Of a stretch of 50,616 bases of DNA, positions 7,215 through 16,615 are shown piece by piece. Source of the DNA: Desertifilum tharense IPPAS B-1220 (GTDB taxonomy: Bacteria > Cyanobacteriota > Cyanobacteriia > Cyanobacteriales > Desertifilaceae); the NCBI RefSeq assembly GCF_001746915.1, contig NZ_MJGC01000069.1, positions 1-50,616 of the forward strand. Direction: 5' to 3'. Every line of letters begins with the position of its first letter. Position 1 is the stretch's first letter. The notes below the pieces were generated by a model. The model made no database searches, had not been told where the DNA came from, and saw nothing but the letters and a program-made list of their open reading frames with translations. The translations under genes were made by a program, and so were the position numbers.

Positions 7215-8078
7215 ATGGCAGTCATTTGGGAACTTGATTTTTACTCGCGACCGATTCTGGATGAAAATCAGAAAAAATATTGGGAAGTCATCATTTGTGA
7301 AAGTCCTTTAACGGTTCAGCGATCGCCAGATTCGTTATTTCGCTTTAGCAAATTTTGTGACGGCACGCAAGTCAATTCCGTTTGGTTAAAAGAAGCCCTC
7401 TCGGAAGCGATCGCCAAAGCCCCCGCACCCCCCAGTAAAATCCGGTTCTTTCGGCGACAGATGAATAACATGATCTGCAAAGCCTGCAAAGAGACCGGGA
7501 TCGATCCCATCCCTTCGCGTTACACCGTTGCCCTCCAGGAGTGGCTCAAAGCCAGAGAAACCGATTTTTACCCCAATCAGCCCGGATATGACTCCGCCTC
7601 GGCTAGCACGACCAGCGTCAGCTATCCAGCCACCACCCCGCAACTGTTACCCGATGCCTTACAAGGGCAACAATGGGCCTATGTCAACCTCGAAGCCCAA
7701 GCCTTAGATGAAATGCCAGAATGGGAAATTGCCTTTGGCGAAGCCTTCCCCCTAGCCCTACTAGACATCGATCCCCAAACCTCAATCCCCGGCCTGATTA
7801 TTTACTCCTCGCGAGCCGTTCCCCTGGCCGCTTGGATGTCGGGAATTGAACTCGCCTATGTCAAAGCCACCTTCGGCACGCCCGCCCGCCTGACGCTGGA
7901 ATCTGGGGCCAGCGACGCTTGGATTTTAGCCCAACTCAGCAATCCTCAAACCCAACAAGAAGGGAAAAACTTTGAACAAGCCAAGCAAAACGCCAAGGGC
8001 GTCCACTTTTTAGCCATCCAGTCCGATCCCCAATCAGAATCATTTGCTGGATTTTGGTTGTTGCAGGAGGACCATTAG
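7215..8078 (+). CDS. Tab2/Atab2 family RNA-binding protein (DUF1092)
   Basis: I chose the ATG at 7215, giving MAVIWELDFYSRPILDENQKK, the usual family start. The longer open frame from 7119 runs through a terminator hairpin. The 287 residues match the Tab2 pattern: WELDFYSRP at the N-terminus, an ICESP segment, an RFFRRQMNNMI segment in the middle, and the C-terminal FAGFWLLQEDH. Known: Tab2 in Chlamydomonas and ATAB2 in Arabidopsis bind mRNA and are needed for translation of photosystem I (and in plants photosystem II) subunits. The cyanobacterial homologue is likely a cytosolic RNA-binding factor for photosystem synthesis. Confidence 0.9.
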   Translation: MAVIWELDFYSRPILDENQKKYWEVIICESPLTVQRSPDSLFRFSKFCDGTQVNSVWLKEALSEAIAKAPAPPSKIRFFRRQMNNMICKACKETGIDPIPSRYTVALQEWLKARETDFYPNQPGYDSASASTTSVSYPATTPQLLPDALQGQQWAYVNLEAQALDEMPEWEIAFGEAFPLALLDIDPQTSIPGLIIYSSRAVPLAAWMSGIELAYVKATFGTPARLTLESGASDAWILAQLSNPQTQQEGKNFEQAKQNAKGVHFLAIQSDPQSESFAGFWLLQEDH

Positions 8079-8236
8079 ATCGTAAGTTGTTATTAGTCAG
8101 TTGTTGGTTGTCTGAATTGCTTCTTAAGGCTCCTCACACCCCGCTGGGATCGATGTTGCCTAAAAGTAGCGCTAGGCAGCAAAAATTTTTGACTGGACAA
8201 CTGATGGCGCTATGAACGACTAATGACACATGAGCA

Positions 8237-9541
8237 ATGAGCACCGACCAACTGGCAGAGCAGCTATTAGAACTCGCACTGAAGTCAGGGGCCGAGGCCG
8301 CAGAAGTCTTTGAGTCGCGATCGCTCTCGCGCACCGTCTTCTTTGAGGCCAACCGACTCAAACAACAGATGAGTACCCAAACCGAAGGGACTGCCCTGCG
8401 GCTGTGGTGTTCTGGGCGTCCCGGTTTAGCCGTCGCCTATGGCCCGGTTGATGCGATCGCCCTGGTGGAAAAAGCGATCGCCCTCTCGCACCTCAACCAG
8501 CCCGATCTATTGGGACTGGCCGAACCCCAATGCCAAGACTTCTATCCGGACTTAGGTCAGTCTGTCCCCGTCGAACAATTAGTGAATTGGGGGGAACAAG
8601 CCATCGATTGGGTGCGGGTCGCCTATCCCGAAGTTTTGTGTATGGGAGAATGGGACTGCGAAGCCGAAAGCATCCGCCTGCTCAACTCCAAAGGCCTTGA
8701 CTGCGGCTATACCGACACCACCCTCAGTTGCTACCTCACCGCCGAATGGGTGCGCGGCGATGATTTCCTCAGCGTCAGCGACGGCCAAACCCTCCGGGGT
8801 GATTTAGACGTGAATGGGATTGTTCAACAACTGCTACAACGCCTAGAATGGGCCAGCGTTAACGCCACCCCTGCCGTTGGACGCGTCCCCGTTCTATTTA
8901 CTGCTAAAGCGGCCGATATGCTGTGGGGAACCGTGATGGCCGCTTTAAATGGCAAACAAGTTTTAGAACAGGCCTCGCCCTGGAGTAAAGCGCTGGGTTC
9001 CCAAGTCGTCGCCGATCGAATTACCTTATTCCAACAACCGGAAGCAGGACCCTATAGCTGTCCGTTTGACGATGAAGGGATTCCCACTCAACCGAGAGTG
9101 TTTATTCAAAATGGCGTCCTCGAAAGTTTTTATACAGACCGGACAACCGGCTATCTTTTGGGAATGGGAACCACCGGGAATGGATTTCGACCCGGTTTAG
9201 AAAGCTATCCCACACCCTCCCTGTTCAACCTGTTGGTGCAACCCGGAACGCGATCGCTCGAACAACTGATTGCTCAACTCGATAACGGCGTCGTTGTCGA
9301 TCAAATGTTGGGATCGGGGGCGGGAATTTCCGGCGATTTTTCCATCAACGTCGATCTCGGCTATCGCATCCGCAATGGCGAGATTGTCGGTCGAGTCAAA
9401 GACACAATGGTTGCTGGGAACGTCTATCAAGCCCTCAAACATGGGGTGGAACTCGGTAGCGATGCCGAGTGGAATGGCTCGTGCTATACTCCCTCCGCCA
9501 TTGTGGAAGGACTTTCAGTCACGGGGAGAAACGATAACTAA
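8237..9541 (+). CDS. PmbA/TldE-like metalloprotease homologue
   Basis: This 434-residue protein belongs to the TldD/PmbA family. The N-terminal domain has the GAEAAEVFESRS...RTVFFEANRLKQ pattern and the C-terminal domain GSGAGISGDFSINVDLGYRIRNGEIVGRVKDTMVAGNVYQAL. The HExxxH zinc motif of TldD is absent, so this is the PmbA/TldE type, which works with TldD as a heterodimeric peptidase. Known: TldD-TldE degrade unfolded peptides and mature some modified peptides. In cyanobacteria tldD is often encoded next to pmbA, but no tldD is seen here. ATG 8237 was taken because MSTDQLAEQLLELALKSGA starts as the family usually does. Confidence 0.88.
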   Translation: MSTDQLAEQLLELALKSGAEAAEVFESRSLSRTVFFEANRLKQQMSTQTEGTALRLWCSGRPGLAVAYGPVDAIALVEKAIALSHLNQPDLLGLAEPQCQDFYPDLGQSVPVEQLVNWGEQAIDWVRVAYPEVLCMGEWDCEAESIRLLNSKGLDCGYTDTTLSCYLTAEWVRGDDFLSVSDGQTLRGDLDVNGIVQQLLQRLEWASVNATPAVGRVPVLFTAKAADMLWGTVMAALNGKQVLEQASPWSKALGSQVVADRITLFQQPEAGPYSCPFDDEGIPTQPRVFIQNGVLESFYTDRTTGYLLGMGTTGNGFRPGLESYPTPSLFNLLVQPGTRSLEQLIAQLDNGVVVDQMLGSGAGISGDFSINVDLGYRIRNGEIVGRVKDTMVAGNVYQALKHGVELGSDAEWNGSCYTPSAIVEGLSVTGRNDN

Positions 9542-9701
9542 TAAACGAGCATTCTGAGGGGAGATTTGTGGGTATCCTTCTATTATTCTTCCAACCCTAG
9601 CTCGGTTTTGGCGGGTCTTTGTTGGCGATTTTTGCGCCCAATTCCTTGCGGAAACGCATTTGAGTTGTATGGGAAGCTATCTTGTCGTGCCTTAACGACC
9701 C

Positions 9702-12434
9702 ATGACGATTATTAATAAATGGTTGTTACCGAGGGGGCGAATTGCGATCGCAGAAGCCTGCGCCATCGGGTTTGTCTCTGGATTAAGTGCCGTCTTCCTC
9801 AAAGAGGGCGTGAACACCGTCGGAGGTTGGCGCATCCAACTAGCCCAACAACTCCCCCCCTTAATCGCCCTCCCCTTAGTTGGGATTGTCTTTGGCTTAA
9901 TTGCGGGCTTCCTCGTCGAACGCTTTGCCCCAGAAACCACCGGGGGAGGCATTCCCCAAGTTAAATCCGCTCTAGCAGGCGTTCCCGTCGCCCTCAACTG
10001 GCGCGTCGCCCTGGTCAAACTGGGCAGTTGCATCCTCTCGCTGTCCTCCGGGATGACGCTAGGTCGCCAAGGCCCCACCGTTCATATTGGAGCCGCCTTA
10101 GCCTCCGAGCTATCGCGGATCGTCCCCACCTCCCCCAGCCATCGCCGCCAACTGATAGCAGCCGGAGCCGCCGCCGGACTGGCGGCTGGATTTAACGCCC
10201 CGATCGCGGGCGTTTTATTTGTGGTTGAGGAGTTGCTGCACGACTTTTCGGAGCTAACCCTAGGAACGGCGATCCTCGCCTCGTTTATTGGAGCCGTTGT
10301 TTCGCGATTGCTCGGCGGGCAAAGCTTAAATGTCAATTTAGACCTCACTGCCTATACCACCAGCTTCAGCGCTCCAGAAATCCCCTTTTATATCCTTTTG
10401 GGATTGCTGGCTGGCGTGTTTGGCACCTTGTTTAACCAAGGGATTCTCACCGCCTTGGCCGTGAATCGCCGCTGGCGGGTGCGAATGCCCGTTCGCGTGG
10501 CGATCGCTGGCGCAATTTCAGGTATAGCGATCGCCCTATTGCCCGCCAGTTTCCAAAACCACACCGGCTTGCGCGAATTTCTCCTAACGGGAGACGCCAC
10601 GGCAATTGGCGCGATTTTGGCGTTTATTTCCCATTTCTTGCTCACCTGCATCGCCTACGGTTCTGGGGCACCTGGCGGATTATTTGCGCCCGCCCTGCTG
10701 TTGGGAGCCGCCCTAGGCTATTTAATTGGCTTGTTAGAAGTGCATACTCTGGGCAGCGCCGCCGCCACAACCTACGCCTTAGCCGGGATGGGAGCCTTTT
10801 TTAGCGCGGTTGCCAAAGTGCCGATTACGGGGATCGTGATTATCTTTGAGATGACCACCGATTTTAACCTGGTTTTGCCGTTAATGATTGGCTCGGTTAC
10901 GGCTTATCTGATTGCCGATGCGCTGAGTAAAACTGGACTGTACAATCGCCTTTTGGAGTGGAATGGCGTTTCGCTCTCCAAAGAGCCATCGTCCAATAAC
11001 TTTTTAAGACAACTGACGGCGGCGGATGTGATGCAACGGCGGGTAGAAACGCTCTCCAGTCAGCTTCCCCTGGCTGAAGCGGCTCAAGCCTTTTCGCGAT
11101 CGCACCATCGCGGTTTTCCGGTGGTGAATGAGGGCGTGTTGGTGGGCATTGTCACTCAAACCGACCTGGCGAAGATGGAAAGCCGCGCCCTACCGGGGGA
11201 AACACCGCTTTCGGAAATTATGACCCCCGATCCGGTGACAGTGCGCCTTTCTGATAGTTTGAGCGAGGTGTTATATCGCCTCGACCGCTACAAACTCAGC
11301 CGCCTCCCGGTGACAGAAGGTCGGAAATTAGTCGGGATTATTACCCGTAGCGATATTATCCGCGTTGAGAGCGATCGCCTCAACTTCAAAACGCCCCAAG
11401 GTCCCAAAGCCGAACCCTCCTATGTGGTGTATCAAACCCGCTCTCCGGCTACGGGGCGCGGTCGCTTGCTGGTGCCTCTTGCCAACCCGCAAACCGCGCA
11501 TTTACTGGTGCGTACGGCTGCCGCGATCGCCCGCGAGAAACACTACGAACTGGAATGCTTGAGCGCGATCGTTGTTTCTAAAAGCGATGCCCCCGATCGA
11601 ACGCCTGTAGACCTGACCAAAGCCCTCGATCTGCTCCAAGAAGCGATCGCGATCGCCCAAAGCTGGCAAATTCCCATTCACACCCAAATTCGCACCACTC
11701 ACGATATTGCTCAAGCGGTTCTCGAAACGATTCAAGAGCGCAATATTGACTTAATTTTAATGGGATGGAAAGGACAAACCTCAACGCCCGGTCGCATTTT
11801 TGGCAGCGTGGTTGATACGTTGATTCGCCAAGCCCCCTGCGATGTCTTGCTCGTTAAATGGGGCACCCCTCAAGCTCAGGTACGCTCTTATCTCAACGGT
11901 CAAGCGGCTGATTTATTTGGGAATCGAGTTGTGGGAGAAGAAAAAGCAAACAACGGTCGAGGTTTGCCCCGCCATCCCCTCACGTATTCCTCAGTTAGTA
12001 CCGATTTATCCTATTGTCCCTTACCCCTATTCAATCGCTATCTGATTCCAATGGCAGGAGGCCCCAATTGCGCGGCGGCCATTCGCTTAATTCCGGCGCT
12101 GGTTCACCTCAGTCAATCTCCAGAAATTCAATTGTGTCAAATCTTTGAACCGGGCAAACAGGCGATTAATACCCAGGTAATGCAGTCAGCGACCGATTTT
12201 CTCAACTCGCTGTTGAAGTGTCCGATCAACTCTATCGCTTTGCGATCGCCAGTTGTCACCGATGCCGTCATTCAACTGGCTAAACAGGAACAATGCGATG
12301 TTGTAATTGTGGGGGCGAGTCGGGAAGGGCTGTTGAAACAAGCCTGGGCGGGGAATATTCCCGAAGCGATCGCCCTTCATTGCGATTGTACCGTCATTTT
12401 ATTTCGTCAAGCGGCTCCCCCAGAGGAGGGATGA
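9702..12434 (+). CDS. ClC chloride channel/transporter fused to CBS pair and two UspA domains
   Basis: The 910-residue protein has three parts. The ClC core spans about 1-420, with GGGIPQVKSAL at 81-91, GRQGPTV at 121-127, VVEEL at 174-178, GGLFAP at 325-330 and a Tyr414 at the position of the pore tyrosine. A CBS pair lies at about 438-560, followed by UspA-like domains at about 587-725 and 775-905. Known: the GREGP glutamate gates chloride and couples protons in ClC exchangers. Here it is Gln123, while the internal proton-glutamate (E177) looks conserved. Inferred: a nucleotide-regulated anion-permeation protein whose CBS and Usp domains sense ATP or AMP. Whether it acts as channel or exchanger cannot be read from sequence. 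It has its own upstream region of 160 bases. Confidence 0.93.
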   Translation: MTIINKWLLPRGRIAIAEACAIGFVSGLSAVFLKEGVNTVGGWRIQLAQQLPPLIALPLVGIVFGLIAGFLVERFAPETTGGGIPQVKSALAGVPVALNWRVALVKLGSCILSLSSGMTLGRQGPTVHIGAALASELSRIVPTSPSHRRQLIAAGAAAGLAAGFNAPIAGVLFVVEELLHDFSELTLGTAILASFIGAVVSRLLGGQSLNVNLDLTAYTTSFSAPEIPFYILLGLLAGVFGTLFNQGILTALAVNRRWRVRMPVRVAIAGAISGIAIALLPASFQNHTGLREFLLTGDATAIGAILAFISHFLLTCIAYGSGAPGGLFAPALLLGAALGYLIGLLEVHTLGSAAATTYALAGMGAFFSAVAKVPITGIVIIFEMTTDFNLVLPLMIGSVTAYLIADALSKTGLYNRLLEWNGVSLSKEPSSNNFLRQLTAADVMQRRVETLSSQLPLAEAAQAFSRSHHRGFPVVNEGVLVGIVTQTDLAKMESRALPGETPLSEIMTPDPVTVRLSDSLSEVLYRLDRYKLSRLPVTEGRKLVGIITRSDIIRVESDRLNFKTPQGPKAEPSYVVYQTRSPATGRGRLLVPLANPQTAHLLVRTAAAIAREKHYELECLSAIVVSKSDAPDRTPVDLTKALDLLQEAIAIAQSWQIPIHTQIRTTHDIAQAVLETIQERNIDLILMGWKGQTSTPGRIFGSVVDTLIRQAPCDVLLVKWGTPQAQVRSYLNGQAADLFGNRVVGEEKANNGRGLPRHPLTYSSVSTDLSYCPLPLFNRYLIPMAGGPNCAAAIRLIPALVHLSQSPEIQLCQIFEPGKQAINTQVMQSATDFLNSLLKCPINSIALRSPVVTDAVIQLAKQEQCDVVIVGASREGLLKQAWAGNIPEAIALHCDCTVILFRQAAPPEEG

Positions 12435-12612
12435 ACTGAACCCTGTGAAAAGTGCCATATTGGTCTTGAAGCACAATAGACAAGCTGCCAACCCAGATCG
12501 GGACAGTACCCATTGCAGCCAACCCAGAACCGCAGACCTTTCCCTAGGGGACATCTAATTTTCTGACCCAGAATCGGCGATTGCAATTTATTCGCTCTTG
12601 TTGCGTGCAGCT

Positions 12613-14715
12613 ATGCCAAAGGACAAAAAACGCTCGTTCGGCCCCACCCCAAATCATCCGCCACGCCGCCTCCATCGTTACCCGGCGCTACTGTCCCGGT
12701 TAGCTCAATGGTCCTCTTTGATTTCCGAGTCCTTTCACTCCGATCTGCGGGCGCTTGCGATCGCGGCGTTGAGTTCCAGTATCCTACTTTTAGGCATACG
12801 ACATCTAGGATGGCTGCAACCGTTAGAACTCTCAGCCTACGACCAGATTATCCGACTGCGATCGCCAGACCCCCCCGATCCGCGCATTCTAATTGTCACC
12901 ATTACCGAACAAGACATTCAAGCCTACAACCGCTGGCCCCTCTCCGACGGACATATTGCCCAGCTTCTCCAAAAACTCCAAGCCATGCAACCCCGCGTCA
13001 TTGGCTTAGACCTCTATCGAGATGTGCGCTACGAACCGGGCCATGAAGAACTCCGCGCCGCCCTGCAAGCCGAGAACGTCATTGCAATTACTAAACTGCC
13101 CGACCCAGAAACCATCGGCGTTCCAGCGCCCCCTGGAGTCCCTCCAGAACGAGTCGGTTTTAATGACTTGCTGCTCGATCCCGATGGCATTACGCGCCGG
13201 AGTTTGCTCTATGGCACGCTGAAGGGAAAACCCATTCTTTCTTTCTCGCTACTGGCTGCAACCTCCTACCTGAAGCACGAAGGCATTACCCTTTCCACCA
13301 CACCCGATTATCAAATCCAACTGGGCGAAACTATATTTCACCGCTTAGAAAGTAACTCTGGGGGGTATCAAACCCTTGATGCTCAAGGGTATCAAACCCT
13401 CATTCACTATCGTTCCGGTCAAGCGGTTGCCCATCAAGTCAGCCTCACCCAAGTCCTTTACGGTCGGATGCAAACCCAATGGGTGAAAGATAAGGTGGTT
13501 TTGATTGGCACCACTGCCCCTAGCGGTAAAGATTTATTCAATACCCCCTATAGTTTTGCCGCCCAAGATAACCCCAAAATGCCGGGAGTCATCGTTCATG
13601 CCCAAATTCTCAGCCAAATTCTCAGCGCGACACTCGATGACAGACCGCTGCATGGTTGGTGGGATGAGAAAATGGATGTTGCCTGGATTCTGTTGTGGTC
13701 GGGCGTGGGAATGGCGATTGGTTGGGGTTCTCGGCACCCGCTTGGACAAGCAATCGGCATTTTGACAGCTTTGGGCGTCATTATTCTAACGGGTGTCGGT
13801 TTGGGGATGGGCAGTTTCCCCGGAGCGAACCAACCCTTGTGGATACCGATTGGCGCACCGATTTTAGCGGTGGGTTTAACCAGTTCAACGGTTCTGGTGG
13901 CGCGAGGCTACGCCGCTAGTCGGCAACAGAAGGTTGTGATGAAGCTGCTTGGGCAAAATACCTCGCCAGAAGTTGCTCAAGCCTTGTGGAAAAGCCGCGA
14001 CCATTTGATTAAGTCGGGCACGCTGCCCGGACAAAAGCTGACGGCGACGATGTTATTTGCGGATATTAAGGATTTCAGTACGATTTCTGAGCAAATGCCC
14101 CCCGAAAAGCTCTTAATTTGGTTAAATGAGTTACTCAGCGTGATGACAACTGAGGTGATGCAACATCACGGGATTGTGAATAAATTTACCGGCGATGGGA
14201 TTATGGCGGTGTTTGGCGTTCCCTTTGCTCGAACAACGGAAGCTGAAATTGCCAGGGATGCTCAACGGGCGGTTGCCTGTGCCTTAACGATTGGCGAAGC
14301 GTTGCAACAGTTGAATGAGACCTGGCAAAAGTGCCATTTGCCGCTGGTGAATTTGCGGGTGGGAATTTTTACCGGCCCGATTGTGGCGGGAAGTTTGGGC
14401 GGAAAAGATCGTTTGGAGTATGGTGTAATTGGGGATAGTGTGAATACGGCTTCGCGTCTAGAAAGTTGCGAGAAACACCGCCAGCCGAGTAGTTGTCGAA
14501 TTCTAATTGCTCAAGAGACGCTCAATTATCTCAATCATCAATTTGTGGTGGAAGCGTGGGGAAGCTTTGCGCTCAAAGGCAAACAACAAATGGTAGAAGT
14601 CTATCGGGTCATTGGTTTATCTGAGAGGGCGACTCTCAACTCTTCGCGCTCCAGCGATGATATTAAGATTGATGGAGATCCGGAACAACCCAGCAATTCC
14701 CTGAGTCTAAGTTAG
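12613..14715 (+). CDS. CHASE2-domain adenylate/guanylate cyclase (class III)
   Basis: From the ATG at 12613 the protein has 700 residues (an upstream TTG would add 5). A hydrophobic segment at about 50-64 leads into an extracytoplasmic CHASE2 domain (about 70-340), including DPPDPRILIVTITEQDI. Then come three membrane helices (about 355-432) and a cytosolic class III cyclase domain (about 478-660). The metal-binding aspartates are seen in MLFADIKDFS (Asp484) and KFTGDGIMAVFG (Asp528), and the transition-state Asn/Arg region in GDSVNTASRLES. At the base-selecting position usually Asp or Thr, the sequence reads LEYGVIGD, a Gly. Inferred: envelope signal in, cAMP (or cGMP) out. Two DUF928 genes follow on the same strand. 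Confidence 0.92.
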   Translation: MPKDKKRSFGPTPNHPPRRLHRYPALLSRLAQWSSLISESFHSDLRALAIAALSSSILLLGIRHLGWLQPLELSAYDQIIRLRSPDPPDPRILIVTITEQDIQAYNRWPLSDGHIAQLLQKLQAMQPRVIGLDLYRDVRYEPGHEELRAALQAENVIAITKLPDPETIGVPAPPGVPPERVGFNDLLLDPDGITRRSLLYGTLKGKPILSFSLLAATSYLKHEGITLSTTPDYQIQLGETIFHRLESNSGGYQTLDAQGYQTLIHYRSGQAVAHQVSLTQVLYGRMQTQWVKDKVVLIGTTAPSGKDLFNTPYSFAAQDNPKMPGVIVHAQILSQILSATLDDRPLHGWWDEKMDVAWILLWSGVGMAIGWGSRHPLGQAIGILTALGVIILTGVGLGMGSFPGANQPLWIPIGAPILAVGLTSSTVLVARGYAASRQQKVVMKLLGQNTSPEVAQALWKSRDHLIKSGTLPGQKLTATMLFADIKDFSTISEQMPPEKLLIWLNELLSVMTTEVMQHHGIVNKFTGDGIMAVFGVPFARTTEAEIARDAQRAVACALTIGEALQQLNETWQKCHLPLVNLRVGIFTGPIVAGSLGGKDRLEYGVIGDSVNTASRLESCEKHRQPSSCRILIAQETLNYLNHQFVVEAWGSFALKGKQQMVEVYRVIGLSERATLNSSRSSDDIKIDGDPEQPSNSLSLS

Positions 14716-14851
14716 GGGGACATTGTAGAAGCCATTGCACAGATTGCTTGCATCATCTTTAATTTGCCGGAAAGAGATGTCACAATGGAGCCAAAACTCA
14801 GGTCAGATTGCCATTATTCAAAAGAATGTTGCTCGCCAAGGATTAATTAAT

Positions 14852-15625
14852 ATGCGTTATTTTGCATCGCGCTCAATGCTCTTCCGAGTGGGTTTAGCTT
14901 CCTGTCTCAGTGCTGTTTTAGGGTGGTCGCTTCCGGCGATCGCTCTCGAACAATTAAACTTACCGGATAACCTGGGTTTGCCCGGTCGTCGGGAAGGCGG
15001 GGGCACCCGCAGTCCTTGTTTAATTCAAGATAGCCCTCACATTCAAGCGATTGTCCCGAAGTCCTTGGTGGGAAAAACAGCCTCTGCTAATCCCACATTT
15101 TATGTTTATATTCCCCCCAATACGGCTCAAGGTGCTGAATTTGGGATTGAAGATGCCAACGGTAAAGAACTTTACTCCCAAACCATCCAGCAATCGATTA
15201 CCTCTGGCATCATTAGTTTCAATTTACCGCCAGAACAAATGGCTCAGTTGCAACCCGGTCAAGATTATTATTGGTATTTTCAATTAATTTGTGATGCCAA
15301 TATTAATCAAGGGATTGGCAGTCGGGATGATTTTGCTGAAGGCTGGATTCATCGCGTTGAACTTGATGAATCGTTCCAGCGCACCCTGGCACAAACTGCG
15401 CCGCGCGATCGCATTAACCTCTATGCTAAGGAGGGACTCTGGTACGAACTGCTCGACACCTTAGCTCAACTGCGACGCGATGCCACAACCGATACCCCCC
15501 AAGCTGAAGCTGAGTGGGCCAGCATTTTGCGTCACGAACAGGTGCAACTCAATGAGTTGGTACAACAGCCCCTGGTGGCGTGTTGTACGCCCAATGCCGA
15601 ACGCCCTGCAACTTCCCGACGCTAG
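14852..15625 (+). CDS. DUF928 domain protein, secreted
   Basis: I chose the ATG at 14852, preceded by AAGGA, because it opens a clean signal peptide (MRYFASRSMLFRVGLASCLS then hydrophobic residues and an AIALEQ end). The 257-residue product matches DUF928: LPGRREGGGTRSPC near the mature N-terminus, a NPTFYVYIPP beta-strand segment, and a C-terminal four-helix-like region ending VACCTPN. Function is unknown. Known context: DUF928 genes in cyanobacteria often lie near CHASE2 proteins and envelope export genes. A paralogue follows after 116 bases. The GC content and HIP1 sites match the genome. Confidence 0.88.
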   Translation: MRYFASRSMLFRVGLASCLSAVLGWSLPAIALEQLNLPDNLGLPGRREGGGTRSPCLIQDSPHIQAIVPKSLVGKTASANPTFYVYIPPNTAQGAEFGIEDANGKELYSQTIQQSITSGIISFNLPPEQMAQLQPGQDYYWYFQLICDANINQGIGSRDDFAEGWIHRVELDESFQRTLAQTAPRDRINLYAKEGLWYELLDTLAQLRRDATTDTPQAEAEWASILRHEQVQLNELVQQPLVACCTPNAERPATSRR

Positions 15626-15640
15626 GTTTTCTAAGCGAGA

Positions 15641-15668
15641 GTAGGGACGTTCCGGCGAACGTTTCTAC
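15641..15668. repeat. Small dispersed palindrome (GTAGGGACGTT...AACGTTTCTAC)
   Basis: GTAGGGACGTT pairs with AACGTTTCTAC around a CCGGCG loop, with two G-T wobbles. Closely similar palindromes of the GTAGGGACGTTCC type are scattered in many filamentous cyanobacterial genomes. It lies between the two DUF928 genes and may act as a transcript hairpin. Confidence 0.6.
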
Positions 15669-15741
15669 CCTCAGTAAATTGTAATGAGAGCGATCGCTAG
15701 ATTCCAACCCGGAATTGCTCTTCAAGGAGAAAGCACCTGAT

Positions 15742-16467
15742 ATGCCTCAACACCCCTACAAAACCTCCATCAAAGTGGGTGGTTTAACTGTGCTTTGCTT
15801 ATTCTTGCTTGCCAGTTATCCCCTGCAAGCGTTGGCTGACTTAGAAGATATTCCAGATGTGGGGCTGCCAGGACGCCGAGTGGGGGGAGGAACGCGCGAT
15901 GGTTGCTACGGTAGCCCGAAGGTGCTGCAAGCGCTGACACCTCCTTCTCACTTAGGTAGAACGATCAAATCGAACCCGACATTTTTTGTTTATCTTCCTC
16001 CCCATAATGCCGAGAGTGCGGAATTTGTCTTAGAGGATACATCCGATCGGGTAGTTTATAAAACGCGAGTTCCTATCAGTGGCAGTACGGGAATTGTCAG
16101 TATCTCGCTACCTACTGAGTCAAATCGCTCGCTGTTAGAAGTGAATCAACTCTATCGCTGGAGCTTTCAACTGTTGTGTCCGTCTGCAAGAGATGAGATA
16201 GCTTACGGCGATCATATCGATGGATGGATAAAACGCGAAGCGGCAACGCTGGTTTTAGAGCGCCAGCTAACAGCAATGTCTCCTCGCGATCGCGCCACTC
16301 GTTATGCTGGATTGGGGCTGTGGTACGATACCCTGGAAACTTTGGCCCAAGAAATCAGAACCTCTGCCAATCCTCAACTGAGGGATGATTGGAAAAGTTT
16401 GTTAACCTCTGTTGGCTTAACAGAAGTTGCTGAAGAACCTTTAGCCTCTTGTTGCTCAATGCAATAG
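15742..16467 (+). CDS. DUF928 domain protein, secreted (paralogue of the preceding gene)
   Basis: The 241-residue product from ATG 15742 starts with a signal peptide ending near LQALA-DLED. It shares with the preceding gene LPGRRVGGGTRDGC, a NPTFFVYLPP strand, a SPRDRATRYAGLGLWYDTL segment (compare APRDRINLYAKEGLWYELL) and a C-terminal double cysteine (SCCSMQ). An AAGGAG lies about 12 bases upstream, somewhat far. The two genes are a tandem duplication that has diverged strongly. Function is unknown. A strong terminator follows. Confidence 0.88.
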   Translation: MPQHPYKTSIKVGGLTVLCLFLLASYPLQALADLEDIPDVGLPGRRVGGGTRDGCYGSPKVLQALTPPSHLGRTIKSNPTFFVYLPPHNAESAEFVLEDTSDRVVYKTRVPISGSTGIVSISLPTESNRSLLEVNQLYRWSFQLLCPSARDEIAYGDHIDGWIKREAATLVLERQLTAMSPRDRATRYAGLGLWYDTLETLAQEIRTSANPQLRDDWKSLLTSVGLTEVAEEPLASCCSMQ

Positions 16468-16488
16468 AGCGCAGATTGAGTAGTATTA

Positions 16489-16515
16489 GGCGAGCGCTGG
16501 AGGCTCGCCTTTTTT
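16489..16515 (+). terminator. Rho-independent terminator after the DUF928 pair
   Basis: GGCGAGC (16489-16495) and GCTCGCC (16503-16509) form a 7-bp GC-rich stem with a short loop, followed by TTTTTT. It lies 22 bases after the second DUF928 stop. Confidence 0.9.
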
Positions 16516-16615
16516 AGTCTAAATCGCATTAAGATGCGAACACTCATCGAAAATTTGGGTTTGAAACCCCGTCCTTCTAGGACGGCTTGACATTGGAAGT
16601 GGTAGAATGCGAGGC

